Assembly (NCBI GenBank): GCA_030727405.1
Contig: JANRBR010000011.1
Span: 36,399-100,398 of the forward strand
DNA length: 64,000 bases
Reading direction: 5' to 3'
Origin: Crocinitomicaceae bacterium
GTDB taxonomy: Bacteria > Bacteroidota > Bacteroidia > Flavobacteriales_D > Crocinitomicaceae
Shown one piece after another: positions 34,586-44,816 of the stretch. The notes under the pieces are model-generated. The model searched no databases, was not told the DNA's origin, and was given only the letters and a program-made list of their open reading frames with translations. Each line of letters opens with the position of its first letter. Position 1 is the stretch's first letter. The translations under genes were made by a program, and so were the position numbers.

Positions 34586-35375
34586 CGTTCACTTGTTTCA
34601 AACGATCTGCATAGGATTTCGGTAAGAAATCAAAGAAAGTATCACCACGCAATCCTAAACGCAAGCATTCCAACGGAATCACATCATTTGGTGCAATGTT
34701 ACCAAGGTTTACCTCTGCTCCAAAAAGTTTGATGAACCAAACCTGCTGGTTTTTTTGCGGTGCTTCCCAAAGAATGTCTTCCGGCTTCACACTGGCAATA
34801 ATGCGGTTGATTAACATAGTATGTGCCGTTCCATTTGGACGAAAAACACCGACATTTCCAGCCTCTCTACCTTCAGCAATCACCTTCCAACTTCCTGCAT
34901 CCAATTCACCTTTCATGAGACGAACCCACTTTGCTGGAGAAATTAAAATACCAGAATCTTTGGACCCTACTTCAGATAGAACGGTAAGGTTTTTCGAAAG
35001 TTGATGAATTAACTTACATTTTTCGTCGTGAGGAATGATGATGGAACCATCGGAAACTTCCACAAGGTCCAAACCATATTTATCAATCACTTTTTGGTAT
35101 TCATTAAATTGACCACGTGCATAAAATGCTTCAAATAAGGTGCCTCCAAAATAGGGACGAATACCCGCTGATTTGTACATCGCGATTTTTTCTTCAAGGT
35201 TTTTGGTCACATAGGAAGTACCAAAACCAAATTTAATCAAGTCAGTTAAATGACCCGATGCTTCTATGAAATGTTCTGTTTCCCTTAGACCAAGACCTTT
35301 ATCCATCATCATGGTAACGCCTTTTTCTCTTGGTTTTTCACTTCTTTTCGGTATGAAAGATAATTTGAAATTCAT
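34551..35375 (-). CDS. Phosphosulfolactate synthase (ComA) family protein
   Basis: ComA adds sulfite to phosphoenolpyruvate to make phosphosulfolactate, a coenzyme M and sulfolactate precursor. The 274-residue product has the family segments KGLGLRETEHFIEASGHLTDLIKFGFGTS, GGTLFEAFYARGQ, VEVSDGSIIIPH and IAEGREAGNVGVFR, and LEALR-like VIPLECLRLGLRGDT near the end. A very acidic tail (NDEEDEIDEEDN) follows. Coenzyme M is not expected in this group, so the product may feed a sulfonate or sulfonolipid route, or the activity may have drifted. It lies 2 nt after the TPR gene and overlaps the WD40 gene. Confidence 0.88.
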   Translation of the reverse strand: MNFKLSFIPKRSEKPREKGVTMMMDKGLGLRETEHFIEASGHLTDLIKFGFGTSYVTKNLEEKIAMYKSAGIRPYFGGTLFEAFYARGQFNEYQKVIDKYGLDLVEVSDGSIIIPHDEKCKLIHQLSKNLTVLSEVGSKDSGILISPAKWVRLMKGELDAGSWKVIAEGREAGNVGVFRPNGTAHTMLINRIIASVKPEDILWEAPQKNQQVWFIKLFGAEVNLGNIAPNDVIPLECLRLGLRGDTFFDFLPKSYADRLKQVNDEEDEIDEEDN

Positions 35376-35377
35376 AG

Positions 35378-36775
35378 TTATTCTGATAAGTTTAAAAAAT
35401 CATGATCATCCAATAACTTCGGATTGATTTCAAAGATTGTTTTTGCTTTGATGGAATCTTTTTCCAAGCAACTTGTAAATAAACGAATGGCTTCAGCACG
35501 CTGACCGAGCATCCATTGCAAATTCACTTCAAGTACCTTTGCGATGCCATTTTCCTTGTCTCCATCCATGTAGGATTGCAAAACACGGTATGCTTCAATC
35601 GGTGATTCGGCACTTAAAAATTCAATATAATCGGATAAACACTCTTCGTCACCCGGATTCAACTCCAGGGATTTCTCGTAATGAAATCGTGTTTCTTGTT
35701 TCAGTTCTAATTTTTCATAAGCACCTGCCAGGACGTGGTATATACCAGCATTTTCCGGATCAAAATCGAGGGCTTTGTGTATTAAAACGAGTCCTTCTCG
35801 GGTATTCCCAATAAGATCTTCGACGATACCCAATCCCAACCATGCTTCGGGCAACATCGGTTCCATTTCGATGCTCTTCTTATAATAATGTTTGGAGAGG
35901 TCAAACTCATTCAATTGCTCATACGCTTCACCAATGTAGCACATAGCCATGGCATCGTCTCCATCGCATTTTTGACATAATTCAAAATGTTCAATTGCTT
36001 TGTGGTACTTCTCCAGCGACAAGTACGAATTACCTAAGTTAAAATGAGCAGGTCCAAATTCATCATTGATTAAAATAGCATAATCGTAGGCCCAAACGGC
36101 TTTATCGAACTCCTCTAATTTACTATATGCATTACCTAAATTATACCAAGCAGTAGCTGAATAAGGTTGCTCATCGATGAACTCTGTATAGGATTTTACC
36201 GCCTCTTGGCTTTCGCCCATCATGTCATAACAACGTCCCAATTCATACAAAGCACTTTCATTGTATTTGTTCACGCGCAAGGCTTCTTTCAATACTTCAA
36301 CTGCCTCGCGATACATGCGCATGCGTTGGTATTCCACCGAAATGTCCAGGAAGATAAAATCCGTTTCATTTGGCTCAGAATATTCTATGGATAAACGAAA
36401 ATACTTTATAGCGTTCTTATGGTCTCTTAATTGAGAATGCAAGGAAGCTTTTGTTAAGTATAACTCGGTAGAAGGAGGCATTGTCTTTTCTAATCCCTGA
36501 ACAATTTCCAATGCTTCGTTTAAAACACCAAGCCCACCGAGGGATTGAGCTTTACGCAATTGAAAAAGTGGATTGTAGGCGAATTGGTACATTCCTAATT
36601 CGGATGCAGCTTTTGCTTTTTGGTACTGACCTTGTACCAAATAATGATCGATGATGTTTTCTATGCGATCACTGTCCATGAAAGGCAAGGTATTCCCCTG
36701 TAAATGTGCTTCAAAGCGCTCGATATCTTCGATCAAACTGCCATCCGCAAATTCTTCTTCGTCGTCATCGAACAT
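35378..36775 (-). CDS. Tetratricopeptide-repeat protein
   Basis: The 465-residue product has about eleven TPR units (for example ALYELGRCYDMMGESQEAVKSY, AWYNLGNAYSKLEEFDKAVWAY, AHFNLGNSYLSLEKYHKAIEHF) after an acidic N-terminus (MFDDDEEEFADG). There is no signal peptide, so it is a cytoplasmic scaffold. It is the first gene of a coupled TPR, phosphosulfolactate-synthase-like and WD40 run. Confidence 0.92.
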   Translation of the reverse strand: MFDDDEEEFADGSLIEDIERFEAHLQGNTLPFMDSDRIENIIDHYLVQGQYQKAKAASELGMYQFAYNPLFQLRKAQSLGGLGVLNEALEIVQGLEKTMPPSTELYLTKASLHSQLRDHKNAIKYFRLSIEYSEPNETDFIFLDISVEYQRMRMYREAVEVLKEALRVNKYNESALYELGRCYDMMGESQEAVKSYTEFIDEQPYSATAWYNLGNAYSKLEEFDKAVWAYDYAILINDEFGPAHFNLGNSYLSLEKYHKAIEHFELCQKCDGDDAMAMCYIGEAYEQLNEFDLSKHYYKKSIEMEPMLPEAWLGLGIVEDLIGNTREGLVLIHKALDFDPENAGIYHVLAGAYEKLELKQETRFHYEKSLELNPGDEECLSDYIEFLSAESPIEAYRVLQSYMDGDKENGIAKVLEVNLQWMLGQRAEAIRLFTSCLEKDSIKAKTIFEINPKLLDDHDFLNLSE

Positions 36776-36902
36776 TCACTCAATTTTTAGATAAAATTAA
36801 GCCCTTTAACCCTAAAATAAAAAAGAAACAGCCTGCAGTTTTCAACAAAAAAGCAATTTGTTAAAAACTATGAAAAACAAGGATTTTAAACGATGTAATA
36901 AG

Positions 36903-37856
36903 TTACAAAAGCTCTTCGATGATTCGATCCATGGAATATCCCTCTGCCTCTGCCCGGTAATTCCTTACCAAACGGTGACGTAAGATTGCTTTAGCCACTG
37001 CTTTTACATCCTCAATGTCCGGAGAATATTTTCCTTTTAACGCTGCGTGGCATTTTGCACCAACAATCAGGTACTGAGAAGCTCTTGGTCCTGCACCCCA
37101 TGTAATGTAGTCTTTTGTCAATTGTGTTGCCTCTGGAGCATTCACACGCGTCTTTGCGACTAACTTAACCGCATACTCAAGCACATTGTCCGCAACAGGA
37201 ATGCGCCGAACCAATTCTTGGTATTCCATGATTTGTTCGGCGTTCAAAAGTTTCTCTAAGCGAACTCGGTAATCGGAAGTTGTCGCCTTCACGATGGCTA
37301 ATTCTTCTAAGTAGGAAGGATAATCTACCCAAATGTTAAACATAAATCGGTCCAATTGTGCTTCTGGTAAAGGATAGGTCCCTTCCTGTTCGATTGGATT
37401 TTGGGTAGCCAAAACAAAAAATGGCGCTGGTAAATCATAGGTTTTTCCCGCAGCTGTCACCCTTCTCTCTTGCATCGCCTCTAACAAAGCTGATTGCGTT
37501 TTTGGTGGCGTACGATTGATTTCATCGGCAAGGATGATGTTCGAAAATAAAGGTCCAGGGATGAATTTAAATTGCTTGCTTTCATCGAGAATCTCAGAAC
37601 CAACAATATCCGAAGGCATTAAATCTGGTGTAAACTGAACACGGTTAAAGGACAAGCCTAAAGTTTCAGCAATGGTATTCACTAAGAGCGTTTTTGCTAA
37701 ACCGGGAACACCGACTAACAAGCAATGGGCACGAGAAAATATCGCAATTAAAACTTGATCCACCACATCATCTTGGCCAATAATGACCTTGTGGATTTCG
37801 TTCTTTAATGCGTGGTAATCGACAACAAGTTGATCTATTTTCTCTTTATCCGTCAT
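36903..37856 (-). CDS. MoxR-family AAA+ ATPase
   Basis: MoxR ATPases act as chaperones for maturing complexes, often with vWA proteins. The 317-residue product has Walker A GVPGLAKTLL, Walker B ILADEINRTPPKTQSALLEAM, sensor 1 FFVLATQNPIEQEGTYPLPEAQLDRF and the C-terminal lid. It lies one base after the second parvulin gene and is the last gene of that run. The usual DUF58 and vWA partners are not downstream in the window, so its clients are unknown. Confidence 0.95.
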   Translation of the reverse strand: MTDKEKIDQLVVDYHALKNEIHKVIIGQDDVVDQVLIAIFSRAHCLLVGVPGLAKTLLVNTIAETLGLSFNRVQFTPDLMPSDIVGSEILDESKQFKFIPGPLFSNIILADEINRTPPKTQSALLEAMQERRVTAAGKTYDLPAPFFVLATQNPIEQEGTYPLPEAQLDRFMFNIWVDYPSYLEELAIVKATTSDYRVRLEKLLNAEQIMEYQELVRRIPVADNVLEYAVKLVAKTRVNAPEATQLTKDYITWGAGPRASQYLIVGAKCHAALKGKYSPDIEDVKAVAKAILRHRLVRNYRAEAEGYSMDRIIEELL

Positions 37857-37857
37857 T

Positions 37858-39216
37858 TTATTCTGCTTTTGTATTCGTCCATTTATTTCTTAATTCGCAC
37901 GACTGGTAATCTTCATCCACGCGAATGTAAGCGTTTCCGATTTTACTGTCCACCCACCGATCGATGGTTTTCTGTTTTTTATCGTTTTCCGCAGCCAATT
38001 TAATCAGGGCGTAATCATCGGAAAGGTTTGCCTTGTGAGCGGGGAATCGTTCTGCTAAACGTACAATGCGAACCCCTTGTTTGCGTTCGTAAATATCTAT
38101 ATACATACTTGGCTTCGTGATGTCACCTTTATTCAAGGCATCCGTTAAGAGGTAAATTTGCTGGTCTACCTCGTTTAAATCTTCCATGTCCCACAATGGA
38201 TCTCCAGAAATGGGATTGGTGATGACACCTCTATTTTGTTTCGTTAAATCGTCATTAGAAAAACGCAACACGGCCTCATCCCAAGTGATTTTATTTTCTT
38301 TTAACAAGGCATAACAGCTATCGATTTTCATGGAAGCCAAATTGCTGCTGGCAGCGTTGAATTCTGGCATGATTAATATGTGAGAAACAGTATAATCATT
38401 TCCTTTGCGCGAAATCAATTTAATGATGTGGTATCCATACATCGTTTCAACGATTTCTGAAACTTCACCCACCTTCAATTTGAACAAGGTCTCCTCGAAT
38501 TGCGGCACCATCATTCCTTTTGTTGCCGAAATTTTACCGCCTTGACTAGCGCTTCCCGGGTCTTGGGAATGAATTCTAGCCATGGTCTCAAAGTTCTTTC
38601 CTTTGTTCAAAATGAGGTCTCTCAATTCCGCCAATTGATCATAGGCTCTTTTTTTATCCTCCTTGGTAATCACAGGATACTGAACAATCTGTTGAAAACT
38701 CAATTTCATGTTGATGTACGGAATGCTGTCAGATGGTAGAGAGCGGTAGTATTCAGCAACTTCCTTTGGCGTAACTGAAACTTCGGACACAATTTTGGAC
38801 TCCATTTCTTGAGCAAGCAAGCGCTGCTTGATTTTAGCACGAAACTCTTCTTTAATTTGGGTCACAGATTTACCGTAATATGCTTCCAATTTATCTCTCC
38901 CGCCCATTTTGGATTCCAAAATGCGCAAACGATTTTCCATTTCGTAGTCAACCGTTTCGTCTTTAATGACCAAACTATCGAGCATCGCTTGATTGATTAA
39001 CAATTCTTGAATCATTAATTGCTCCAAAATGTTGCATTCCGTTGCCTTTGTTATAGTAACCTGTCCTTGTTCCGCTTGTAAAAGTTGGGATTCAATATCG
39101 GATAAAAGGATGATGTTGTCACCGACTTGAGCAACAATCTTATTGACAACCTTGGTTGGCTGAGCATAACTTATACTCGCCAGAACAAGTAAAAAAAACA
39201 GTGTTTTTACTTTCAT
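37858..39216 (-). CDS. Periplasmic peptidylprolyl isomerase, SurA-like
   Basis: The 452-residue product has a signal peptide (MKVKTLFFLLVLASISYAQ), a SurA N-terminal helical domain (VNKIVAQVGDNIILLSDIESQL) and a parvulin domain (about 175-275: FQQIVQYP, RIHSQDPGSASQGGKI, YGYHIIKLISR). A second degenerate parvulin-like region follows. It should chaperone outer-membrane proteins in the periplasm. It is 3 nt after the upstream parvulin gene and 1 nt before moxR. Confidence 0.93.
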   Translation of the reverse strand: MKVKTLFFLLVLASISYAQPTKVVNKIVAQVGDNIILLSDIESQLLQAEQGQVTITKATECNILEQLMIQELLINQAMLDSLVIKDETVDYEMENRLRILESKMGGRDKLEAYYGKSVTQIKEEFRAKIKQRLLAQEMESKIVSEVSVTPKEVAEYYRSLPSDSIPYINMKLSFQQIVQYPVITKEDKKRAYDQLAELRDLILNKGKNFETMARIHSQDPGSASQGGKISATKGMMVPQFEETLFKLKVGEVSEIVETMYGYHIIKLISRKGNDYTVSHILIMPEFNAASSNLASMKIDSCYALLKENKITWDEAVLRFSNDDLTKQNRGVITNPISGDPLWDMEDLNEVDQQIYLLTDALNKGDITKPSMYIDIYERKQGVRIVRLAERFPAHKANLSDDYALIKLAAENDKKQKTIDRWVDSKIGNAYIRVDEDYQSCELRNKWTNTKAE

Positions 39217-39219
39217 CTT

Positions 39220-41187
39220 TTATTTCCCCAATTGATAAAGAACATCTTTGTTCACCTTCACCGAATGTGCTTTTTTCAAGGACTCGATCCACGTTTTTTC
39301 CAAATAATTTTGATAATCCGAAGTAGCCAATCCTTTCGCCTCGCTAAATTCTTTGAATCCTGGTTCAAGTACCGCATTTACCTTCACTACATAAAACTTT
39401 CCATCGAATTCATATGCTTGATTGACTCCTTTAAGCAAGTTTTGATTCGTTAAATAAGGTGTTTGAGCAATGTCGAATTTATTCATCTTCACTTTTAAAT
39501 TCAATTCAGAATCTTTGTTCACCACATCTAATACATGTTTTGAATTGATGGTGTCATTTTTCAACATATCGCTTACTTTTTTAGCGATGTCGCGGTTCAA
39601 ACATTCGTATACCGTCGCGTCCAAACGTTTTGCCCAACGGTAGTTGCTTTGATTGGATTGGAAAAAGGAACGAAGTCCAGCGGTATCTTTCACAGCCTTG
39701 TTCCAAACGCGATCTTGCATGATTTCATAAAGAATGATGCCATCATGGTATTCTTTGATCAAAGCACGGTATTCTGGGTATTTATTAGCTAGTTGGGATT
39801 CCTCGTACTGCAAAATCGCTGCTTTCTCCCAGTTTCTATATTGTTTTGAAACCACCAACTCATTTTCCTCTTTTTTAATACCACGGTAATTTTTCTTTAA
39901 ATAAGCAGCAAATTCTTTTTGAGTAAATGGCGCTGTTTGACCATCTAATTGGAACAAGGCTTTGTTCGACTTTAATTTACCGTCAGTACTCCATTTTCCA
40001 ACAAAATAAGAAGAGTCTAGGTTTTCGTTAAACCACTTTAGGTTTTTATCACCCTTGAATTTGTAACCGTAATTCTGCTTCAATTTAGCAACAAATGCAT
40101 CCTGTGTTTTTTTCGAACGTTCGTCTTTGTTCACTTTTGTTTGAAGTTCTTTTTTCATGGATTCAAAAGAGGGAACCTCGCGCCATTCAATTAATTTGAT
40201 GATGTGGTATCCAAAGTCTGTTTTTACCGGCTGACTAAAATCACCAACGTTCTTTAATGCGAAAGCAGCATCTTCAAAAACAGGAACCATTCGTTGCGTT
40301 GTTCCCGATCCGAAAGCAGGTAATTCTCCTCCTTTTTTAACCGAGTTTGCATCATCTGAATGCAGCGTCACCATGGATTCCCACGTTTCTCCAGCCATTA
40401 ATTTAGCGTGGATTTCGTTGATTTTTTTCTCTGCATTTGCTTTTGCTTCTGGCGTCGCATCTTTACCCGTCGAAATCATGAGGTGTGCAACGCGTATGGT
40501 TCCTCTGGACTGACGCTGTTCGGTCACTTTAACAATGTGGTAACCAAAACGCGTTCTGAAAGGTTCCGACACTTGTCCAATTGGCGTTGTGAACGCTTTT
40601 TCTTCAAAAGGATAAACCATTTGGAATGCTGTGAAAAATCCAAGGTCACCACCGTTCGATGCAGCGGATGGATCATCCGAACCATTTTTCATTTTTGCGA
40701 CAGAAGCAAAATCTTCTCCTTTTTCAATGCGTGCTTTCAAGCCTAAAATTCGATTGTAGGCAATCAAGGTATCTTTGGGATTCGCGTTTGGATCCAATCG
40801 AACCAAGATGTGGGAAGCACGAACTTCGTTCTTAATACGGTCATAGGCTTGAGATACCATGGCTTGGTTCTCAACAGAATCAATCAAATAAGGTAAAGCC
40901 AATTGTTTACGGTATCCATCCAACTCTTTTTTCAATTTTGGAATGGTATCGTAACCAAGTGCTTCCGCTTCAGCGACTTTTAATTTGAATTTAGTAAACA
41001 TCTCTACGTATTCGTCCAAAGAAGCTTGGTCGAATTTTGGATCAGGGTTGTTTTTTAAGTAAATCTGTAAAAACTCACTTTTTGTGACTGGCTTACCATC
41101 GATTTCCATAACAACAGGATCCTTCTGAGCAAACGTATTTTGAAGCCCAGTGAACATCAACAACAAAACAAAAATTTTCTTCATCAT
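39220..41187 (-). CDS. Periplasmic peptidylprolyl isomerase with two parvulin domains
   Basis: The 655-residue product has a signal peptide ending NTFAQ, and an N-terminal SurA/PrsA-like helical segment. Two consecutive parvulin domains (about 120-220 with ASHILVRLDPNAN and FRTRFGYHIVKVTEQ; about 225-325 with VAHLMIST and KTDFGYHIIKLIEW) are followed by a long helical C-terminus. It is a periplasmic folding factor, probably for outer-membrane proteins. Two adjacent ATG codons begin it. It is the first gene of the parvulin-parvulin-moxR run, 54 nt after guaB. Confidence 0.92.
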   Translation of the reverse strand: MMKKIFVLLLMFTGLQNTFAQKDPVVMEIDGKPVTKSEFLQIYLKNNPDPKFDQASLDEYVEMFTKFKLKVAEAEALGYDTIPKLKKELDGYRKQLALPYLIDSVENQAMVSQAYDRIKNEVRASHILVRLDPNANPKDTLIAYNRILGLKARIEKGEDFASVAKMKNGSDDPSAASNGGDLGFFTAFQMVYPFEEKAFTTPIGQVSEPFRTRFGYHIVKVTEQRQSRGTIRVAHLMISTGKDATPEAKANAEKKINEIHAKLMAGETWESMVTLHSDDANSVKKGGELPAFGSGTTQRMVPVFEDAAFALKNVGDFSQPVKTDFGYHIIKLIEWREVPSFESMKKELQTKVNKDERSKKTQDAFVAKLKQNYGYKFKGDKNLKWFNENLDSSYFVGKWSTDGKLKSNKALFQLDGQTAPFTQKEFAAYLKKNYRGIKKEENELVVSKQYRNWEKAAILQYEESQLANKYPEYRALIKEYHDGIILYEIMQDRVWNKAVKDTAGLRSFFQSNQSNYRWAKRLDATVYECLNRDIAKKVSDMLKNDTINSKHVLDVVNKDSELNLKVKMNKFDIAQTPYLTNQNLLKGVNQAYEFDGKFYVVKVNAVLEPGFKEFSEAKGLATSDYQNYLEKTWIESLKKAHSVKVNKDVLYQLGK

Positions 41188-41241
41188 TACTAATTAATTT
41201 AATTATCTATTATTTTTTTTGCGAACGTAAAATTCACGTAT

Positions 41242-42714
41242 TTATTTGATACTATAGTTTGGTGCCTCTCTGGTAATCGTTACATCGTGTGGATGTGATT
41301 CACGGACCCCGGCAGAAGTAATACGAACAAACCGTGCTCCTTGTAACTTTGTAATGGTTGGAGCACCACAATATCCCATTCCGGCTCTTAGTCCACCAAT
41401 GATTTGAAACATCACTTCAATCAACTTGCCTCTGTATGGTACACGTCCAGAAATTCCTTCAGGAACCAATTTTTTGATATCATCCTCTGCGTCCTGGAAA
41501 TAACGATCTTTCGAACCTTTTTGCATCGCTTCGATTGACCCCATTCCACGATAAGATTTGAATTTTCTTCCTTCGTAAATAATGGTTTCTCCTGGAGATT
41601 CTTCCACACCAGCAAACATGGATCCTAGCATCACGATATCGGCACCAGCAGCAATCGCTTTGACAATATCACCAGTGTATCGTATTCCTCCATCCGCAAT
41701 GACCGGTACGCCCGATCCTGCGATCGCTTTTGCCACTTCATTGACAGCAGTTAATTGGGGAACACCAACACCTGCGATGACGCGTGTTGTACAAATACTA
41801 CCTGGACCAATTCCCACTTTCACCGCATCGGCTCCTGCCTCTACCAAATATTTTGCCGCTTCTGCTGTAGCAATATTACCTACAACAACTTCCAATTTTG
41901 GAAATTTAGCTTTTACATTTTTCAATTGCTCCACTACACCTTTTGTGTGTCCGTGAGCCGTATCAATCACAATCGCATCCACTCCCGCTTCCACGAGTGC
42001 CGTAACACGTTCCATGGTATCATGCGTCACACCAACCGCAGCTGCTACACGAAGTCTACCTAATGCATCTTTACAGGAAAATGGGTGTTCCTTTACTTTG
42101 ATGATGTCACGGTAGGTAATCAACCCAATTAGGCGATTTTCTTCATCTACAACAGGCAATTTCTCAATGCGATTTTGTTGTAAAATCACCTCAGCAGTTG
42201 TTAAATCCGTTGCCTCACCGGTTGTTATAATGTTTTCAGAAGTCATGATTTCACGCACTGGACGCAATACATTTTTCTCGAAACGCAAATCGCGATTGGT
42301 TAAAATCCCTTTCAGTACTTTTTGTTCATTCACTACTGGGATTCCACCTATTTTATTTTCTTTCATTAAATGAAGTGCATCCTGCACCAGTGCATTTTCT
42401 AACAAGGTAATTGGATCGATGATCATTCCACTTTCAGAACGTTTCACTTTACGCACTTGCATAGCCTGCTGTTCAATGGTCATGTTTTTGTGCACCACAC
42501 CAATTCCTCCTTGTTGTGCAATAGAAATGGCAAGCTCGGATTCTGTTACCGTATCCATCGCTGCAGAAACAATCGGCGTGTTCACCGTAATGTTTCGTGT
42601 GAATTTGCTTTTTAGGGATACTTCACGAGGTAGAACTTCTGAATAAGCCGGCGCTAACAGAACGTCATCGTAGGTTAATCCTTCTGAAATTTGTTGTAGA
42701 TTATCAAGAGACAT
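41242..42714 (-). CDS. guaB: Inosine-5'-monophosphate dehydrogenase
   Basis: This enzyme oxidises IMP to XMP, the first committed step to GMP. The 490-residue product has the N-terminal [17 protein letters not shown] and a pair of CBS domains (about 95-205: [40 protein letters not shown]). The catalytic loop is [21 protein letters not shown] with the nucleophilic Cys, followed by [13 protein letters not shown] and the flap [10 protein letters not shown]. Full length. A -7 element lies 28 nt upstream. Confidence 0.98.
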   Translation of the reverse strand: MSLDNLQQISEGLTYDDVLLAPAYSEVLPREVSLKSKFTRNITVNTPIVSAAMDTVTESELAISIAQQGGIGVVHKNMTIEQQAMQVRKVKRSESGMIIDPITLLENALVQDALHLMKENKIGGIPVVNEQKVLKGILTNRDLRFEKNVLRPVREIMTSENIITTGEATDLTTAEVILQQNRIEKLPVVDEENRLIGLITYRDIIKVKEHPFSCKDALGRLRVAAAVGVTHDTMERVTALVEAGVDAIVIDTAHGHTKGVVEQLKNVKAKFPKLEVVVGNIATAEAAKYLVEAGADAVKVGIGPGSICTTRVIAGVGVPQLTAVNEVAKAIAGSGVPVIADGGIRYTGDIVKAIAAGADIVMLGSMFAGVEESPGETIIYEGRKFKSYRGMGSIEAMQKGSKDRYFQDAEDDIKKLVPEGISGRVPYRGKLIEVMFQIIGGLRAGMGYCGAPTITKLQGARFVRITSAGVRESHPHDVTITREAPNYSIK

Positions 42715-42742
42715 GTGAACTTATTTTTGTAATAAATTCTTG

Positions 42743-42750
42743 CAAATTTA
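42743..42750 (-). promoter_or_regulatory. -7 element of guaB
   Basis: TAAATTTG followed by C on the minus strand matches TAnnTTTG, 28 nt before the guaB ATG. Confidence 0.6.
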
Positions 42751-42857
42751 GTAATTAATTGGCAGGTTTTTCGTTTTAGCTTGGGTCAAATGTTAAATAA
42801 TTCCTAATAAGTGAGCAATTGACGCTTTTTCGTTAATCTTGTAATGAATATATGCCT

Positions 42858-43475
42858 ATGAAGTCTTTTACATTTCTTTTGTTTTGCTCGATCAGTTTGA
42901 ATTTCTTTGGACAAAAAAACACCCAATTAATTCAATTGTCAGGCGTAGTAGTAACGGAGGAAGCGATTCCACTACCCTATTCTACCGCGTACAATCGTTC
43001 GCTAAAAAAGGGAGTTGTTTCTGATTTCTATGGTTTTTTTACCCTGGTGACCCAGCCCGGAGATACGGTGTTCTTTTCCAGGGAAGGATTTCAAACCTCT
43101 CCTTTCATTGTGCCTGACACCTTAAAGGATAATCGTTACAGCATCATTCACATGTTAGCAAGGGACACCTTGGTTTTACCGACCGTTGTCGTTCACCCTT
43201 GGCCAACCCGATCTCAATTTGCCGATTATTTTGTCAATATGACTCCATACGAGGACGATGTTCGAAGGGCTCAAAAAGAGCTTTCAGGTGAATCACTTGC
43301 ATTCGTTGCAGCACGACTCGAAGCAGATGGATCGCTGGCATCTGGAAACGCATACAACGCTCGAAATACGCGATTGTATACCAACGGGCAACTACCTGTC
43401 AACAACTTGTTAAATCCTTATTCTTGGGCGAAGTTGATACAAGATTGGAAAGAAGGGAAACTCACCCGTCAATAA
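42858..43475 (+). CDS. Secreted carboxypeptidase-regulatory-like domain protein
   Basis: The 205-residue product has a signal peptide (MKSFTFLLFCSISLNFFGQ) and a CarboxypepD_reg-like beta sandwich (LSGVVVTEEAIPLPYSTAYNRSLKKGVVSDFYGFFTLVTQPGDTV). A C-terminal region without recognised motifs follows (PWPTRSQFADYFVNMTPYEDDVRRAQKEL). It is probably periplasmic or outer-membrane associated; the function is unknown. An ATG two codons upstream (42852) is possible. It converges on lhgO with a one-base gap. Confidence 0.78.
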   Translation: MKSFTFLLFCSISLNFFGQKNTQLIQLSGVVVTEEAIPLPYSTAYNRSLKKGVVSDFYGFFTLVTQPGDTVFFSREGFQTSPFIVPDTLKDNRYSIIHMLARDTLVLPTVVVHPWPTRSQFADYFVNMTPYEDDVRRAQKELSGESLAFVAARLEADGSLASGNAYNARNTRLYTNGQLPVNNLLNPYSWAKLIQDWKEGKLTRQ

Positions 43476-43476
43476 G

Positions 43477-44688
43477 CTACTTTAAGTTAAACTGTTTCTC
43501 CGCTTCATCTGCAATGTATTGTCCGATGGCAAGTGACGCCGTTGCTGCTGGTGAAGGAGCATTCAATACATGGATGGATTTACCATGGTATTCAACTCTA
43601 AAATCATCGCGGGTATCGCCATCTTCCGCTAATAACAAGGCTCTCACACCTGACCTTCCTGGATGAATGTCCTCCATGGTTAGGTCTGGAATCATGCGTT
43701 GCAATGTTTTGAGGAATAATTTTTTAGAAAAAGCACGGCGGTATTCATTGATGCCAAAACTCATGTTATTAAAGAATAATTTCCAAGTTCCCTTGTAGGT
43801 CAAGGCGTCAACCGTGTCCTTCAATGAGAAATCTGTTTTCCCGTATCCTTCTCGCTTAAATGTGAAAACAGCATTTGGACCACATTCAACTTCTCCATCG
43901 GTCATTCGCGTAAAATGCACACCTAAAAATGGAAAGTCTGGATTGGGAACAGGATAGATCAAGTTTTTCACTTTATGCTTTGCTTCAGGAGTCAATTCAT
44001 AGTAATCACCGCGAAAGCCAACCACTTTTTCCTTTAATTTGATTCCATCTTTCTTAGCTAATCGATCAGCTTGAAGTCCTGCACAAAAAACAAGGTATTC
44101 CGCTTCATAATCACCTTTTGATGTATGAATCACTGAACTTTCCTCCCCTTTATCAATCGCCAACACCTCAGTTTCGAGGAACAATTTACTACCTTCTTGA
44201 GTTGCCAGCGCCAGTTCAACCATTTTTGCCGTCGCTCCACGGAAGTCGATGATTCCTGTACATGGGACCCAAATTCCACCTATGGATTGAACATGCGGTT
44301 CAATTTCTCTCACTTGATCCGCATTGATCATTTCGATTCCTTCGATTTTATTTTCCAAACCCGTCTTAAAAATGCGTTCCATGTTTGGTAATTCACTTGC
44401 ATCGGTTGCAACAACGACTTTGCCGCAAACGTCGTGTTTAATGCCATGTTCCTTTGCAAAAGCAACTAATTCGTGTCGACCTTGGATGCAATTCCGCGCC
44501 TTCAGCGAGCCTGGCTTGTAATAGAGTCCTGAATGGATCACACCTGAATTGTGACCTGTTTGATGATCAGCAAGTAGCGCTTCTTTTTCAAAAAGTGCAA
44601 TTTTTAAATTGGGGTACTTGATTTGTAATTTATAAAAAGTCGCTGCACCAACAATACCACCACCAATCACTGCTATATCGAATTTCAT
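43477..44688 (-). CDS. lhgO: L-2-hydroxyglutarate oxidase
   Basis: This FAD enzyme oxidises L-2-hydroxyglutarate to 2-oxoglutarate, repairing a by-product of malate dehydrogenase. The ~403-residue product has the N-terminal dinucleotide motif AVIGGGIVGAATFYKL and the family signature HQTGHNSGVIHSGLYYKPGSLKARNC. It also has VPCTGIIDFRGATAKMV and a C-terminal HPGRSGVRALLL. An ATG two codons upstream (44694) is also possible. Confidence 0.94.
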   Translation of the reverse strand: MKFDIAVIGGGIVGAATFYKLQIKYPNLKIALFEKEALLADHQTGHNSGVIHSGLYYKPGSLKARNCIQGRHELVAFAKEHGIKHDVCGKVVVATDASELPNMERIFKTGLENKIEGIEMINADQVREIEPHVQSIGGIWVPCTGIIDFRGATAKMVELALATQEGSKLFLETEVLAIDKGEESSVIHTSKGDYEAEYLVFCAGLQADRLAKKDGIKLKEKVVGFRGDYYELTPEAKHKVKNLIYPVPNPDFPFLGVHFTRMTDGEVECGPNAVFTFKREGYGKTDFSLKDTVDALTYKGTWKLFFNNMSFGINEYRRAFSKKLFLKTLQRMIPDLTMEDIHPGRSGVRALLLAEDGDTRDDFRVEYHGKSIHVLNAPSPAATASLAIGQYIADEAEKQFNLK

Positions 44689-44704
44689 CCTCATTAATTT
44701 TGAA

Positions 44705-44712
44705 CAAAATTA
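44705..44712 (-). promoter_or_regulatory. -7 element of lhgO
   Basis: TAATTTTG on the minus strand fits TAnnTTTG, 16 nt before the ATG at 44688. Confidence 0.5.
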
Positions 44713-44800
44713 GCAATTAAACGCACGCATGACGGCATTGATTTCACAATTTGAGCGAGGATTGAAGGATAAGAAGGTTTCCTTTCACAAAATAAGTACT

Positions 44801-44808
44801 TAACTTTG
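44801..44808 (+). promoter_or_regulatory. -7 element of mtaB
   Basis: TAACTTTG fits TAnnTTTG and ends 8 nt before the ATG at 44817, implying a very short leader. Confidence 0.55.
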
Positions 44809-44816
44809 CTGTCTCA

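Noticed and set aside
41582..42063. Plus-strand frames within guaB
   Set aside because: They are antisense shadows of a fully conserved IMP dehydrogenase frame.
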